64,000 bases of DNA, from contig NZ_CP066306.1 in assembly GCF_016406145.1 (NCBI RefSeq), positions 1,178,001 to 1,242,000 on the forward strand. The letters are read 5' to 3'. Position 1 is the stretch's first letter. Every line of letters begins with the position of its first letter. Origin of the DNA: Pseudomonas putida (GTDB lineage: Bacteria; Pseudomonadota; Gammaproteobacteria; Pseudomonadales; Pseudomonadaceae). Below are positions 31,143 to 39,083 of the stretch, piece after piece. The notes beneath the pieces are model-generated. The model did not search any database. It was not told the origin of the DNA and worked only from the letters and a program-made list of their open reading frames with translations. A program made the position numbers and the translations under genes.

Positions 31143-32138
31143 ATGCGGGCTTTTTTGCTTTTTTTCTTGTTCCTTGTCAGCGTGCCGGCGAGCTTCGCCG
31201 ATCAGCGTTGTGATGCTCATGTGCCGGTTCAACGGGCCGAAGCAGGCGATCTGAGCCTGGTTTACCAAAGTGTCGGCGCGCCACGGGACCCGGCTTTGCT
31301 GCTGGTCATGGGCCTGGGTGGGCAACTGATCCACTGGCCGGATGATGTGGTCGAGGCGTTGTGTCGACAAGGCTTTCGGGTCATTCGCTATGACAACCGT
31401 GACGTTGGCCTGTCGCGCTGGAACCAACAGCCACCCTCGGCCAACCTCACGATCGAGCTGTTGCGCTACAAGTTCGGCCTGCCGGTTGCCGCGCCCTATA
31501 CGCTGCCTGACATGGCGGATGACGGGCTGCGCCTGATGGACGCGTTAGGCATTGGTCAATTCCATGTTCTGGGGGTCAGCATGGGCGGGATGATCGCTCA
31601 GCACATGGCGGCGATGGCGCCGGAGCGGGTGCGCAGCCTGACACTGGTCATGTCCAGCTCTGGCGCTGCCGGCCTGCCGGCGCCAGCCCCAGCGCTGGTG
31701 CAACTGCTGGCCCGGCGCAGTGCGCCCAATCGGGAAGTGGCCATCGAGCAGCAGGCCGACCTGCTGGCGGCGTTGGGCAGCCCCCAGGTGCGTGATGATC
31801 GGGCCGCTTTGTTGCAGCAGGCTGCGCAGGCCTATGACCGAGCGTTCAACCCTGAAGGTGCCAAGCGTCAGATCATGGCGATCCTGGCCGAGCCAAGCCG
31901 GGTAGCACTGCTCAACCAGCTGCGCGTACCGACATTGGTGGTGCATGGTACGGCTGACCCTTTGTTGCCGGTGATGCATGGGGTGCACTTGGCGGCGCAT
32001 ATCCGCGGTAGTCAGCTGCGGTTGATTCCGGGGCTGGCGCATCGTTTCCAGGAGCCATTCAAGGCACCGTTGCTGGGGGCCGTGCTGCCTTACCTGCAAT
32101 CACATCGCGAGGGCGTGACACATATCGCAGGGTTATGA
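31143..32138 (+). CDS. Exported alpha/beta-hydrolase
   Basis: A 331-residue protein with a signal peptide (AFLLFFLFLVSVPASFADQ) and an alpha/beta-hydrolase fold. The oxyanion region is LLLVMGLGGQLIHW, the nucleophile elbow GVSMGG (Ser), the acid is in VVHGTADPLLPV, and the His is in GLAHRF. It is probably a periplasmic esterase or lipase-like enzyme; the substrate is unknown. It is divergent from metR and convergent with aauR; only 29 bp separate it from the aauR stop. Confidence 0.88.
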   Translation: MRAFLLFFLFLVSVPASFADQRCDAHVPVQRAEAGDLSLVYQSVGAPRDPALLLVMGLGGQLIHWPDDVVEALCRQGFRVIRYDNRDVGLSRWNQQPPSANLTIELLRYKFGLPVAAPYTLPDMADDGLRLMDALGIGQFHVLGVSMGGMIAQHMAAMAPERVRSLTLVMSSSGAAGLPAPAPALVQLLARRSAPNREVAIEQQADLLAALGSPQVRDDRAALLQQAAQAYDRAFNPEGAKRQIMAILAEPSRVALLNQLRVPTLVVHGTADPLLPVMHGVHLAAHIRGSQLRLIPGLAHRFQEPFKAPLLGAVLPYLQSHREGVTHIAGL

Positions 32139-32167
32139 AAGTGGCGTAGGCCCCCTCTCACAGCCTT

Positions 32168-33496
32168 TCAGCCCAGCCCGTATTTTTTCACTTTGTCGAA
32201 CAGCGTGGTCTTGGCCATGCCCAGCTCCTGGCTGGCCTGGCTCAGGTTGCCGCCCGTGCGTTGCAGGGCGTCGCTGAGCAGGTTGCGCTCGAACGCCTCC
32301 ACCGCTTCGGCAAAGCCCAGCCCTTGGCTGGCGCCACCGCTCGGGCCTTTCTTGAACGCTGGCAGGCCCAGGGCATAGCGCTCTGCAACGTTGCGCAGTT
32401 CACGCACATTGCCGGGCCAGTCATGGGCCATCAGGCGCGACAGTGTCTGGCTGTCGAGTGTCGGCACTTCACGGTCGAAGCGTAGTGCCGATTGCTGCAG
32501 GAAGTGTTCGAACAGCTGCAGGACGTCTTCACGGCGTTCGCGCAACGGTGGTAACTCCAGGGTCACCACGTTAAGGCGGTAGTACAAGTCGCTGCGAAAC
32601 TGCCCGCTTTTGCCAAGCGAATCGAGGTCGGCCTTGGTCGCAGCGATCACGCGGCAGTCCACTGCAATGCTCTGGTTTGAGCCCAGGCGTTCCAGGGTGC
32701 GCTCCTGTAATACCCGCAGCAGTTTGATCTGCAGGTTGATCGGCATGCTCTCGACTTCATCGAGGAACAGGGTACCGCCGTTGGCGTGCTCGATCTTGCC
32801 GATACGACGCTTGCCCGCGCCGGTGAAAGCATTGGCCTCGTGGCCGAAGATCTCGCTTTCGAACAGGTTTTCCGGCAGGCCGCCACAATTGAGCGCCACA
32901 AAAGGCTGGCCCTGGCGCCGGCTGAAATCGTGCAGGCAACGGGCGACCAGCTCTTTGCCAGTGCCGGTCTCGCCTTCGATCAGCACGTTTGCCGAGGTGT
33001 CGGCAACGTTGGCAATCAGCTCACGCAGTTGCTCCATGGCAGGCGAGCGGCCGATGATGCGGCCCTCCAGGCTGCTCTGTTCGGCCAGCTGGCGGCGCAG
33101 GGCCAGCACTTCGCGCGATAGCCCGCGCTGTTCGAGTGCGCGGCGCACCACGTCGACCAGGCGTTCCGGCGAAAAGGGTTTCTCCATGAAGTCGTAGGCA
33201 CCATTGCGCATGGCGCCGACGGCCATGTCGATATCGCCATGGCCGGTAATCAGTACCACCGGCAGGCTGCGGTCGCGCGCCTTGAGGCGGTTGAGCAGTT
33301 CCAGGCCGTCGATGCCCGGCAGGCGGATGTCACTGACGACGATACCGGCGAAGTCATCACCGATCCGTTCCAGCGCCTGTTCGGCGCTACCGACACCCTC
33401 GCAGGCGATGTCTTCCAGGGCCAGCGCCTGCTGGCAGCCGAGCAGCACATGCGGGTCGTCTTCGACGATCAGGACGGTTAGAGGCGCTTGGTTCAT
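32168..33496 (-). CDS. aauR: Sigma-54-dependent response regulator AauR (DctD type)
   Basis: Activator of acidic amino acid uptake. It has 442 residues: a receiver domain with phospho-acceptor D56 (VVSDIRLPG), an AAA+ domain with Walker A GETGTGKE and ESEIFGHEA, and a C-terminal Fis-type helix-turn-helix (GGNLSQASQELGMAKTTLFD). The sigma-54 contact loop, normally GAFTGA, reads NAFTGA here, with N222 in place of the first Gly. It overlaps aauS by 4 bp (ATGA). Its identity rests on the DctD-like sequence and on the neighbouring aatJQMP operon, which has AauR-type operators. Confidence 0.93.
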   Translation of the reverse strand: MNQAPLTVLIVEDDPHVLLGCQQALALEDIACEGVGSAEQALERIGDDFAGIVVSDIRLPGIDGLELLNRLKARDRSLPVVLITGHGDIDMAVGAMRNGAYDFMEKPFSPERLVDVVRRALEQRGLSREVLALRRQLAEQSSLEGRIIGRSPAMEQLRELIANVADTSANVLIEGETGTGKELVARCLHDFSRRQGQPFVALNCGGLPENLFESEIFGHEANAFTGAGKRRIGKIEHANGGTLFLDEVESMPINLQIKLLRVLQERTLERLGSNQSIAVDCRVIAATKADLDSLGKSGQFRSDLYYRLNVVTLELPPLRERREDVLQLFEHFLQQSALRFDREVPTLDSQTLSRLMAHDWPGNVRELRNVAERYALGLPAFKKGPSGGASQGLGFAEAVEAFERNLLSDALQRTGGNLSQASQELGMAKTTLFDKVKKYGLG

Positions 33497-35400
33497 GGGA
33501 GCTCTGCCGATTCATTAGGGGGGGACACCAGCGGCAGGGCTAGAACAAAGGCCGTTCCGCCGCTGGCAGGGTGCTCGACGTTGAGGCTGCCCTTGGCGGC
33601 GGCGGCAAGGCTCGCCGACAGGGTCAGGCCCAGGCCCAGGCCGTGTTCGCCCGGTTTGGTGGTGAAGAAGGGTTCGAACAGGTGCTTGCGCGCCTCGTCA
33701 TCAATGCCGTGACCATTGTCGCGTACCCGCAGGCGATACTTGTCGCCCTGCAATTCGCCTTCCAGCCACAGCTCAGGTGCTGGCTGGCTAGCCATGGCGT
33801 CCAGGGCGTTACCGATCAGGTTGACCAGAATCTGCTCCAGGCGGGTCTGGTCAATGGCCAGTTGCAGGTCTTCAAACTGGCTGTGCAGCTTCAGGTGGCA
33901 GCCACTGATGCGAGTGGCCAGCACCTGCAAGGTGGCCTCTACTGCCTTGGCCAGCGATGCCTGGCCGTGGTCGTCGCCACGCCGGGCGAACGAACGCAGG
34001 CTGGCGGTGATGCGGCCCATGCGGTCGATCAGTTCGTTCATGGTGCGCAGGTTGGTACTGGCGGTGTCCAGCGCGCCTCGTTCGAGAAAGCGCACGGTGT
34101 TGCCGGACAGTGTCCGCAGCGCCGCTAGCGGCTGGTTGAGCTCGTGGGCGATGCTGGTGGACATCTGCCCGATGGCTGCCAATTTGCCGGCCTGAACCAG
34201 TTCGTCCTGGGCGTGGCGCAGGGTCTGTTCGGCGTGACGGCGTTCGCGGATCTGCCCCTTGAGCCTTTCGTTGCTGGCACGCAGGTCGGCGGTGCGCTCG
34301 GCAATGCGCCGCTCCAACTGACTGTTGGCTTCTTCGAGCGCTTCGCGTGCAGCCAGTCGGGTCGCGATCACCTTGCGTCGCTCATTCCAGGCGATACCCA
34401 GGATCGCCAGCAGGGCGAACGCGACGCCTACCAGAATGCCTTGCACCATCGACTCGCGACGCAGGTCCTGCAGGGGAGTGAGCAGGGTGAAATGCCAGGG
34501 GGTATCCACCAGGCGCCGGGTTTGCGCAAGGTAGGCCACCTCATGAGGTTTGCCGTGGGCGGTTTCACTGTTGGCCGGGAAGGTCAGCTTCTCTACGCCA
34601 TCGGCCAGCGTCTCACGGGCCAGCGGTTGCAGCTCGTTCAGCGGCCACCAGTAATATTGCAGGCTGCGCGCCAGGCGCTCCTTGATCTGCGGTGTCATGG
34701 GGCGCACCGACTTCAGGCGCCGCGCCGGGTCGCTGGAGAGGATGATGATGCCGTTTTCGTCGCTGACGAACGCTTCCAGGCGGGCGCGTTGCCAGCGCTC
34801 TTCCAAGGTGTCCAGGCGCACCTTGATCACCGCCACGCCGATGATCTTGCCGTGCTCTTCCAGGCCATGGGCCAGGTAATAGCCGGCCTCGCCGGTGGTG
34901 CTGCCAATGCCGTAGAAACGGCCCGGCTCGCCGCGCACTGCGGTCTGGAAATAGGCGCGGAAGGACAGGTCTTCACCGAGGAACGAGTCGGCATCGCGCC
35001 AGTTGCTGGTGGCCTGTACCCTGCCATTGGTATCGAGGACGAAGATAGCCCGGCTGCGGCTGCGGCGGTTGAGGCCTTCGAGGTATTCGTTGACGGCCTG
35101 GCGTGAGCCGCCGTCTGGGTCGGTGAGCAGGTGCGAGACGCTGTCTTCCAACTCCAGCAGGCTTGGCAGGTAGGTGTACTTGCTGATTTCGCTCTCGACC
35201 GTACGCGCGTGCAACTCCAGCTGCCGCTCACCGTTTTCACTCAGGGCGCGTATGCCGTTGCTTTCGCTGATCAGGTAGCCAGCCAGGCCCAGCCCGACCA
35301 TCAGCAGGATGATCAGGGGCGGCAGCAGCAATTGGCGGATCAGGCGGGATTTCACGGCAGGCTTGGCAGGGAGAAGTAGCGAGGGGTCGCATTTCATCAC
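33493..35400 (-). CDS. aauS: Sensor histidine kinase AauS (DctB type)
   Basis: Membrane sensor kinase of 635 residues that phosphorylates AauR in response to glutamate, aspartate or related compounds. It has a membrane helix at about 24-46, a periplasmic double-Cache sensor, and a second helix near 325-343 (GILVGVAFALLAILGIAW). A coiled-coil linker, HisKA with H419 (SIAHELNQPLAALRTL), and HATPase boxes NLIGNALDAM, DNGHGID and GLGLGLTLS follow. It lies downstream of the transporter operon with a hairpin in between. Confidence 0.92.
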   Translation of the reverse strand: MMKCDPSLLLPAKPAVKSRLIRQLLLPPLIILLMVGLGLAGYLISESNGIRALSENGERQLELHARTVESEISKYTYLPSLLELEDSVSHLLTDPDGGSRQAVNEYLEGLNRRSRSRAIFVLDTNGRVQATSNWRDADSFLGEDLSFRAYFQTAVRGEPGRFYGIGSTTGEAGYYLAHGLEEHGKIIGVAVIKVRLDTLEERWQRARLEAFVSDENGIIILSSDPARRLKSVRPMTPQIKERLARSLQYYWWPLNELQPLARETLADGVEKLTFPANSETAHGKPHEVAYLAQTRRLVDTPWHFTLLTPLQDLRRESMVQGILVGVAFALLAILGIAWNERRKVIATRLAAREALEEANSQLERRIAERTADLRASNERLKGQIRERRHAEQTLRHAQDELVQAGKLAAIGQMSTSIAHELNQPLAALRTLSGNTVRFLERGALDTASTNLRTMNELIDRMGRITASLRSFARRGDDHGQASLAKAVEATLQVLATRISGCHLKLHSQFEDLQLAIDQTRLEQILVNLIGNALDAMASQPAPELWLEGELQGDKYRLRVRDNGHGIDDEARKHLFEPFFTTKPGEHGLGLGLTLSASLAAAAKGSLNVEHPASGGTAFVLALPLVSPPNESAELP

Positions 35401-35421
35401 AGTGGCCTTGTCACGACCAGC

Positions 35422-35454
35422 ATCCGCTGCCCGGTGGGGCCTGGGGCAGCGGAT
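35422..35454 (-). terminator. Stem-loop between aatP and aauS
   Basis: ATCCGCTGCCC (35422-35432) pairs with GGGCAGCGGAT (35444-35454) around an 11-nt loop. No U-run follows, so it is probably a partial terminator or processing site that lowers aauSR expression relative to the transporter genes. Confidence 0.55.
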
Positions 35455-35466
35455 ACTGTGGCCGGC

Positions 35467-36201
35467 TTAGTGTTGCAGGATCTTGCTGAGGAAGTGCTGG
35501 GTGCGTTGGTCGCGGGCACCTTGGTCACCGAAGAACTCTTCCTTGGTGCAGTCTTCGATGATGCTGCCCTTGTCCATGAAGATGACCCGGTTGGCGACCT
35601 TGCGGGCAAAGCCCATCTCGTGGGTCACGCACATCATGGTCATGCCTTCGTTGGCCAATTGCACCATTACATCCAGCACCTCGCTGACCATTTCCGGGTC
35701 CAGCGCCGAGGTCGGTTCGTCGAACAGCATGACAATCGGGTCCATGGCCAGGGCGCGGGCGATCGCCACACGTTGCTGCTGGCCACCTGAGAGCTGGCCG
35801 GGGTGCTTCTTGGCATGGGCGCTCAGACCAACCCGCTCGAGCAAGGCCAGGCCCTTCTTGGTGGCCTCTGCTTCGCTGCGGCCCAGTACCTTGCGCTGGG
35901 CGATGGTCAGGTTCTCGGTGATGGTCAGGTGCGGGAACAGCTCGAAGTGCTGGAACACCATACCGACCCGCGAACGCAACTTGGGCAGGTTGGTCTTGGG
36001 GTCGGCAATCGAGGTGCCATCGACCACGACGTCACCTTTCTGGAACGGTTCCAAGGCATTTACGCACTTGATCAGCGTTGATTTACCCGAGCCCGAGGGG
36101 CCGCATACCACTACCACTTCACCTTTCTTGACCTCGGTGCTGCAGTCGGTCAGTACCTGGAAGTCGCCGTACCACTTGTTGACGTTCTTGATGGAAATCA
36201 T
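35467..36201 (-). CDS. aatP: Acidic amino acid ABC transporter, ATP-binding protein
   Basis: ATPase of the glutamate/aspartate importer, 244 residues. Walker [11 protein letters not shown]-loop [12 protein letters not shown], signature [15 protein letters not shown], Walker [14 protein letters not shown] and the switch His (CVTHEMGFA) are all intact. The frame extends to 36237, but [12 protein letters not shown] at 36201 is the family start. Its ATG overlaps the aatM stop by 4 bp. Confidence 0.95.
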   Translation of the reverse strand: MISIKNVNKWYGDFQVLTDCSTEVKKGEVVVVCGPSGSGKSTLIKCVNALEPFQKGDVVVDGTSIADPKTNLPKLRSRVGMVFQHFELFPHLTITENLTIAQRKVLGRSEAEATKKGLALLERVGLSAHAKKHPGQLSGGQQQRVAIARALAMDPIVMLFDEPTSALDPEMVSEVLDVMVQLANEGMTMMCVTHEMGFARKVANRVIFMDKGSIIEDCTKEEFFGDQGARDQRTQHFLSKILQH

Positions 36202-36869
36202 ACGGTGATCCTTTTTTGCAGGCGCTTGACCAGCCACGAAGCGGAGAAGCTGATGAGGAAGTAGACGACCCCGGCGAAGATCAGGAACTCATGGGAGCGC
36301 CCGATGATATCGCCGTTGGAGCGTGCCGAGTTGAGGAAGTCCACCAGGCCCACGGTGTAGACCAGCGAGGTGTCCTGGAACAGGATGATGCTCTGCTGCA
36401 GCAGCAGCGGGGTCATCTTGCGGAAGGCCTGGGGCAGAATGATCAGGCGCATGGTCTGGGCGTAGTTCATGCCCAGTGCCTGTGCCGCGCCCATCTGACC
36501 TTTGGAGATCGACTGTACGCCGGCGCGGACGATTTCGCAGAAGTACGCGGCCTCGAACATCATGAAGGCGACCACGCAGGAGGTGAAGGCACCCACCGGG
36601 GTGTCCTCGCCGGTGATCCAGCGCAGCACGAACGGCACCGCCAGATAGAACCATGTGATCACCAGCAGCAGCGGGATCGAGCGGAAGTAGTTGACGTAGG
36701 CACCGGCGATGTTCGAAAGCAACTTGTTCGACGACAAGCGCATCAATGCCAGGAGGGTGCCCAGCACGATACCGCCGATCACGCCCATGACCATCAGCTT
36801 GAGGGTCATGACCATACCTTCCCAGAGGGCGGGCAGGGCCGGGATGATTTCGCTGAAATCCATTTCCAT
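36198..36869 (-). CDS. aatM: Acidic amino acid ABC transporter, permease AatM
   Basis: Polar amino acid ABC permease (HisM/GltK type), 223 residues with about five helices. The EAA loop that contacts the ATPase is [25 protein letters not shown]. Its ATG immediately follows the aatQ stop (TAAATG), which indicates translational coupling; a second in-frame ATG at 36863 is an alternative start. Confidence 0.94.
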   Translation of the reverse strand: MEMDFSEIIPALPALWEGMVMTLKLMVMGVIGGIVLGTLLALMRLSSNKLLSNIAGAYVNYFRSIPLLLVITWFYLAVPFVLRWITGEDTPVGAFTSCVVAFMMFEAAYFCEIVRAGVQSISKGQMGAAQALGMNYAQTMRLIILPQAFRKMTPLLLQQSIILFQDTSLVYTVGLVDFLNSARSNGDIIGRSHEFLIFAGVVYFLISFSASWLVKRLQKRITV

Positions 36870-37616
36870 TTACTTGCCCCCCACGGAAATCAGGCCAGGC
36901 ACGGCGACTTTTTTCTCGACCAGGCGCATTAGCAGCATCAAGCCCATATTCAGGGTGAAGTAGATCAGCGTGGCCAGGGTGAACGCCTCGAACAGGTTGG
37001 CGGAAAACTCTGCGGTCTGTTTGGTCTGTGCCAGCAGCTCCATCAGGCCGATCAGCGAGGCTACCGAAGAGTTCTTGAACACGTTGAGGAACTCGGAGGT
37101 GAGCGGCGGGATGATGATCCGGTACGCTTGTGGCAAGAGCACGTTGTTATAGATCTGTGGCAGGCTGAAGCCCATGGCGCGCGCTGCAGCTTCCTGGCCG
37201 CGCGGCAATGCCTGGATGCCGGTGCGCACCTGTTCGCAGACGCGCGCAGCGGTGAACAGGCCCAGGCAGATGACCACGCTGATCAATGCCGAGGTGGTCG
37301 GGTTGAGGTCCTGCTTGAACCATTCCTGCAGGCCTTCAGGCAGCAGGTCTGGTACCAGGAAGTACCAGATGAACAGTTGCACCAGCAGAGGCACGTTGCG
37401 GAACAGCTCCACGTAGGCGGTGGCGATACCCGATACCAGGCGGTTCGGCACGGTACGCATGACACCAAGGAGCGAGCCCAGCAGCAGCGCGATGATCCAG
37501 GCGGCAATGGCGATGGCAATGGTCCAGCCCAGGCCGGTGATGTACCAGTCCAGATAGGTTTCGCTGCCCACGCCGGTGGACTTGAAGAACACGCCCCAGT
37601 CCCAGTTGTAATTCAT
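36870..37616 (-). CDS. aatQ: Acidic amino acid ABC transporter, permease AatQ
   Basis: Second polar amino acid permease (HisQ/GltJ type), 248 residues. It has conserved FRNVPLLVQLFIWYF and the EAA loop AARAMGFSLPQIYNNVLLPQAYRI. It heterodimerises with AatM. It is separated from the binding-protein gene by a 142-bp gap with a hairpin, as is common in importer operons where the binding protein is made in excess. Confidence 0.94.
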   Translation of the reverse strand: MNYNWDWGVFFKSTGVGSETYLDWYITGLGWTIAIAIAAWIIALLLGSLLGVMRTVPNRLVSGIATAYVELFRNVPLLVQLFIWYFLVPDLLPEGLQEWFKQDLNPTTSALISVVICLGLFTAARVCEQVRTGIQALPRGQEAAARAMGFSLPQIYNNVLLPQAYRIIIPPLTSEFLNVFKNSSVASLIGLMELLAQTKQTAEFSANLFEAFTLATLIYFTLNMGLMLLMRLVEKKVAVPGLISVGGK

Positions 37617-37660
37617 CGGGATTTCCCCTCAGACGGTTGTTTCACGGGCACCTTCGAGCA

Positions 37661-37685
37661 TCCGGGGGCGCTTGGCGCCCTCGGA
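37661..37685 (-). terminator. Attenuator-like hairpin between aatJ and aatQ
   Basis: TCCGGGGGCGC and GCGCCCTCGGA pair over about 11 bp with one G-U-type mismatch and a very short loop. It lies downstream of the binding-protein gene and probably lowers read-through into the permease genes or stabilises the aatJ mRNA. Confidence 0.55.
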
Positions 37686-37758
37686 CCAAAGGTTAGACAC
37701 TAATGAGCGGCTTGCAGCGTTGATTTGTGCGCTTGCGCACCAAGCCACTAACTGAGGA

Positions 37759-38676
37759 TCAGGATTTCTTCTCGTCTGCGGCCTTGTCGGTCGGCTCGGC
37801 GATCAGCTTTTTCAGTTCATCGCTCATCGGGAACTGAAGGTTCAGGCCTTTTGGCGGAATCGGCTGCTGGAACCACTTGTCGTAGCTCTTGTTGACTTCG
37901 CCCGACTTGAAATAGCCCACGATGGCATCGTCGACGGCTTTCTTGAAGGTATCGTCACCCTTGCGCATCATGCAGCCATAGATCTCGTAAGATTGTGGTG
38001 TGCCAGTGATGACCCAGTCCGCAGGCTTGCGCGCTTTGGCCATCTCACCGGCCAGCAGGGCGTCGTCCATCATGAAGGCCACGGCACGGCCGCTTTCGAG
38101 CATGTTGAAGGCTTCACCGTGGTCCTTGGCGGAAATCACGTTCATCTTCATCTGCTTGTCGGCGTTCATTGCCTTGAGGATACGCTCGGAGGTAGTGCCG
38201 GCCGTGGTTACCACGTTCTTGCCACCCAGGTCCGTAAAGTCTTTGTAGGAGGGTTGACCATCCTTGACCTTGGTCAGCAGGCGCGTGCCGACTTCGAAGA
38301 TACCTACCGAGAAGGCGACCTGCTGCTGGCGCTCGACGTTGTTGGTGGTGGAGCCGCACTCCAGGTCTACGGTGCCGTTCTGCACCAGCGGGATACGGGT
38401 TTGCGAAGTGACCAGGTTGTAACGGACTTTGATGTCAGTACCCAGTTGCTTCTTCAGGGCTTCGACGACAGCCAGCTGGATGTCATGCGAGTAGCCCACG
38501 GGCTCGGGTTTGCCGGCCAGGTAGGAAAACGGGATGGAGGAGTCGCGGTGGCCCAGGGTGATGGTGCCCGATTCCTTGATCTTCTTCAGGGTGCCTGTGA
38601 GTTCTTCGGCCATGGCCGGCGAAGCGATCACAGCAGCCGCGATGGCGGCGCCCAGCAATTGACGAACGATACGCAT
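37759..38676 (-). CDS. aatJ: Glutamate/aspartate periplasmic binding protein
   Basis: Solute receptor of the AatJQMP importer, 305 residues. The signal peptide is RQLLGAAIAAAVIASPAMAEE. The SBP family 3 fold shows ITLGHRDSSIPFSYLAG (ligand-contacting Arg), VDLECGSTTNN, and GRAVAFMMDDALL. The long frame begins at 38772, but AGGAAAA before the ATG at 38676 and the signal peptide fix the start. The promoter region upstream contains sigma-54 and AauR elements. Confidence 0.95.
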   Translation of the reverse strand: MRIVRQLLGAAIAAAVIASPAMAEELTGTLKKIKESGTITLGHRDSSIPFSYLAGKPEPVGYSHDIQLAVVEALKKQLGTDIKVRYNLVTSQTRIPLVQNGTVDLECGSTTNNVERQQQVAFSVGIFEVGTRLLTKVKDGQPSYKDFTDLGGKNVVTTAGTTSERILKAMNADKQMKMNVISAKDHGEAFNMLESGRAVAFMMDDALLAGEMAKARKPADWVITGTPQSYEIYGCMMRKGDDTFKKAVDDAIVGYFKSGEVNKSYDKWFQQPIPPKGLNLQFPMSDELKKLIAEPTDKAADEKKS

Positions 38677-38778
38677 CAAATTTTCCTCGACGTGTTTGTT
38701 TTTTTTATGGAGCCGTTGGCGGACTCTTTCGTTCAACGAATACAGCAAGAAGCGAGTGCATTCGGCTACCAAGTGTAG

Positions 38779-38794
38779 AGCATGAGTCGTGCCA
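38779..38794 (-). promoter_or_regulatory. Sigma-54 promoter of aatJQMP
   Basis: On the minus strand, TGGCACGACTCATGCT has a perfect -24 element (TGGCACG) and a near-consensus -12 (ATGCT for TTGCW). The GG and GC are 10 bp apart, as required. It lies about 100 bp upstream of the aatJ ATG. Confidence 0.85.
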
Positions 38795-38871
38795 AGCTCT
38801 GCGAATGATCATAACCCCGCGCAAAGCCTGGGCATGAACCCTCTGTGAAGGTTTTTCCGCATTATCCATCG

Positions 38872-38916
38872 GTCGGAACGCCGAATGAGTTGGTGGATGG
38901 TGTTCGGCAATCCGAA
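38872..38916. promoter_or_regulatory. Two AauR-type operators (enhancer region of aatJ)
   Basis: TTCGGCAATCCGAA (38903-38916) matches the reported AauR site TTCGGN4CCGAA perfectly; GTCGGAACGCCGAA (38872-38885) matches with one change. Their centres are 31 bp apart (about three helical turns) and they lie about 80-120 bp upstream of the sigma-54 promoter. They also lie about 100 bp upstream of the divergent NEL ligase gene. Confidence 0.8.
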
Positions 38917-38978
38917 CGATTGCTCCCGCAGTCTCCTGTCGCCAGATTTAAGTAATACCTAAGGGCGCGGAGCAAATG

Positions 38979-39010
38979 ATGAGCTCGCTGGCTAATCACC
39001 AGGAGCTCAT
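38979..39010 (+). promoter_or_regulatory. Hairpin sequestering the ribosome site of the NEL ligase gene
   Basis: ATGAGCTC (38979-38986) pairs with GAGCTCAT (39003-39010). Inside, CTGG (38988-38991) pairs with CCAG (38999-39002), leaving one bulged G and a 7-nt loop. The 12-bp stem buries AGGAG (39001-39005), the only Shine-Dalgarno for the GTG at 39014. Confidence 0.65.
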
Positions 39011-39083
39011 ACCGTGTCCGCCATTTCGATTCCTTCCGATTCCGTCGATGCCTTCATCGCTGGCCAGCTGTCAGGCTGGTTGA
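38979..39083 (+). CDS. Possible 34-codon upstream ORF overlapping the NEL ligase start
   Basis: An ATG at 38979 with CGGAG 6 nt upstream (38968-38972) opens a 34-codon frame (MSSLANHQELIPCPPFRF...) ending at TGA 39081-39083. It overlaps the first 70 bp of the NEL ligase gene in another reading frame. No family is recognised and the peptide itself may have no function. The arrangement suggests translational coupling, since a ribosome on this ORF would melt the hairpin that hides the next ribosome site. Confidence 0.35.
   Translation: MSSLANHQELIPCPPFRFLPIPSMPSSLASCQAG

Noticed and set aside
30947..31144. MetR start at 30964 or further upstream
   Set aside because: No ribosome site at the ATG; GTG at 30946 has CGGAG 6 nt upstream and gives the usual 305-residue length.
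38917..39013. A sigma-54 promoter pointing toward the NEL ligase gene
   Set aside because: I looked for TGGCAC-N5-TTGC on the + strand between the AauR sites and the start and saw nothing convincing.
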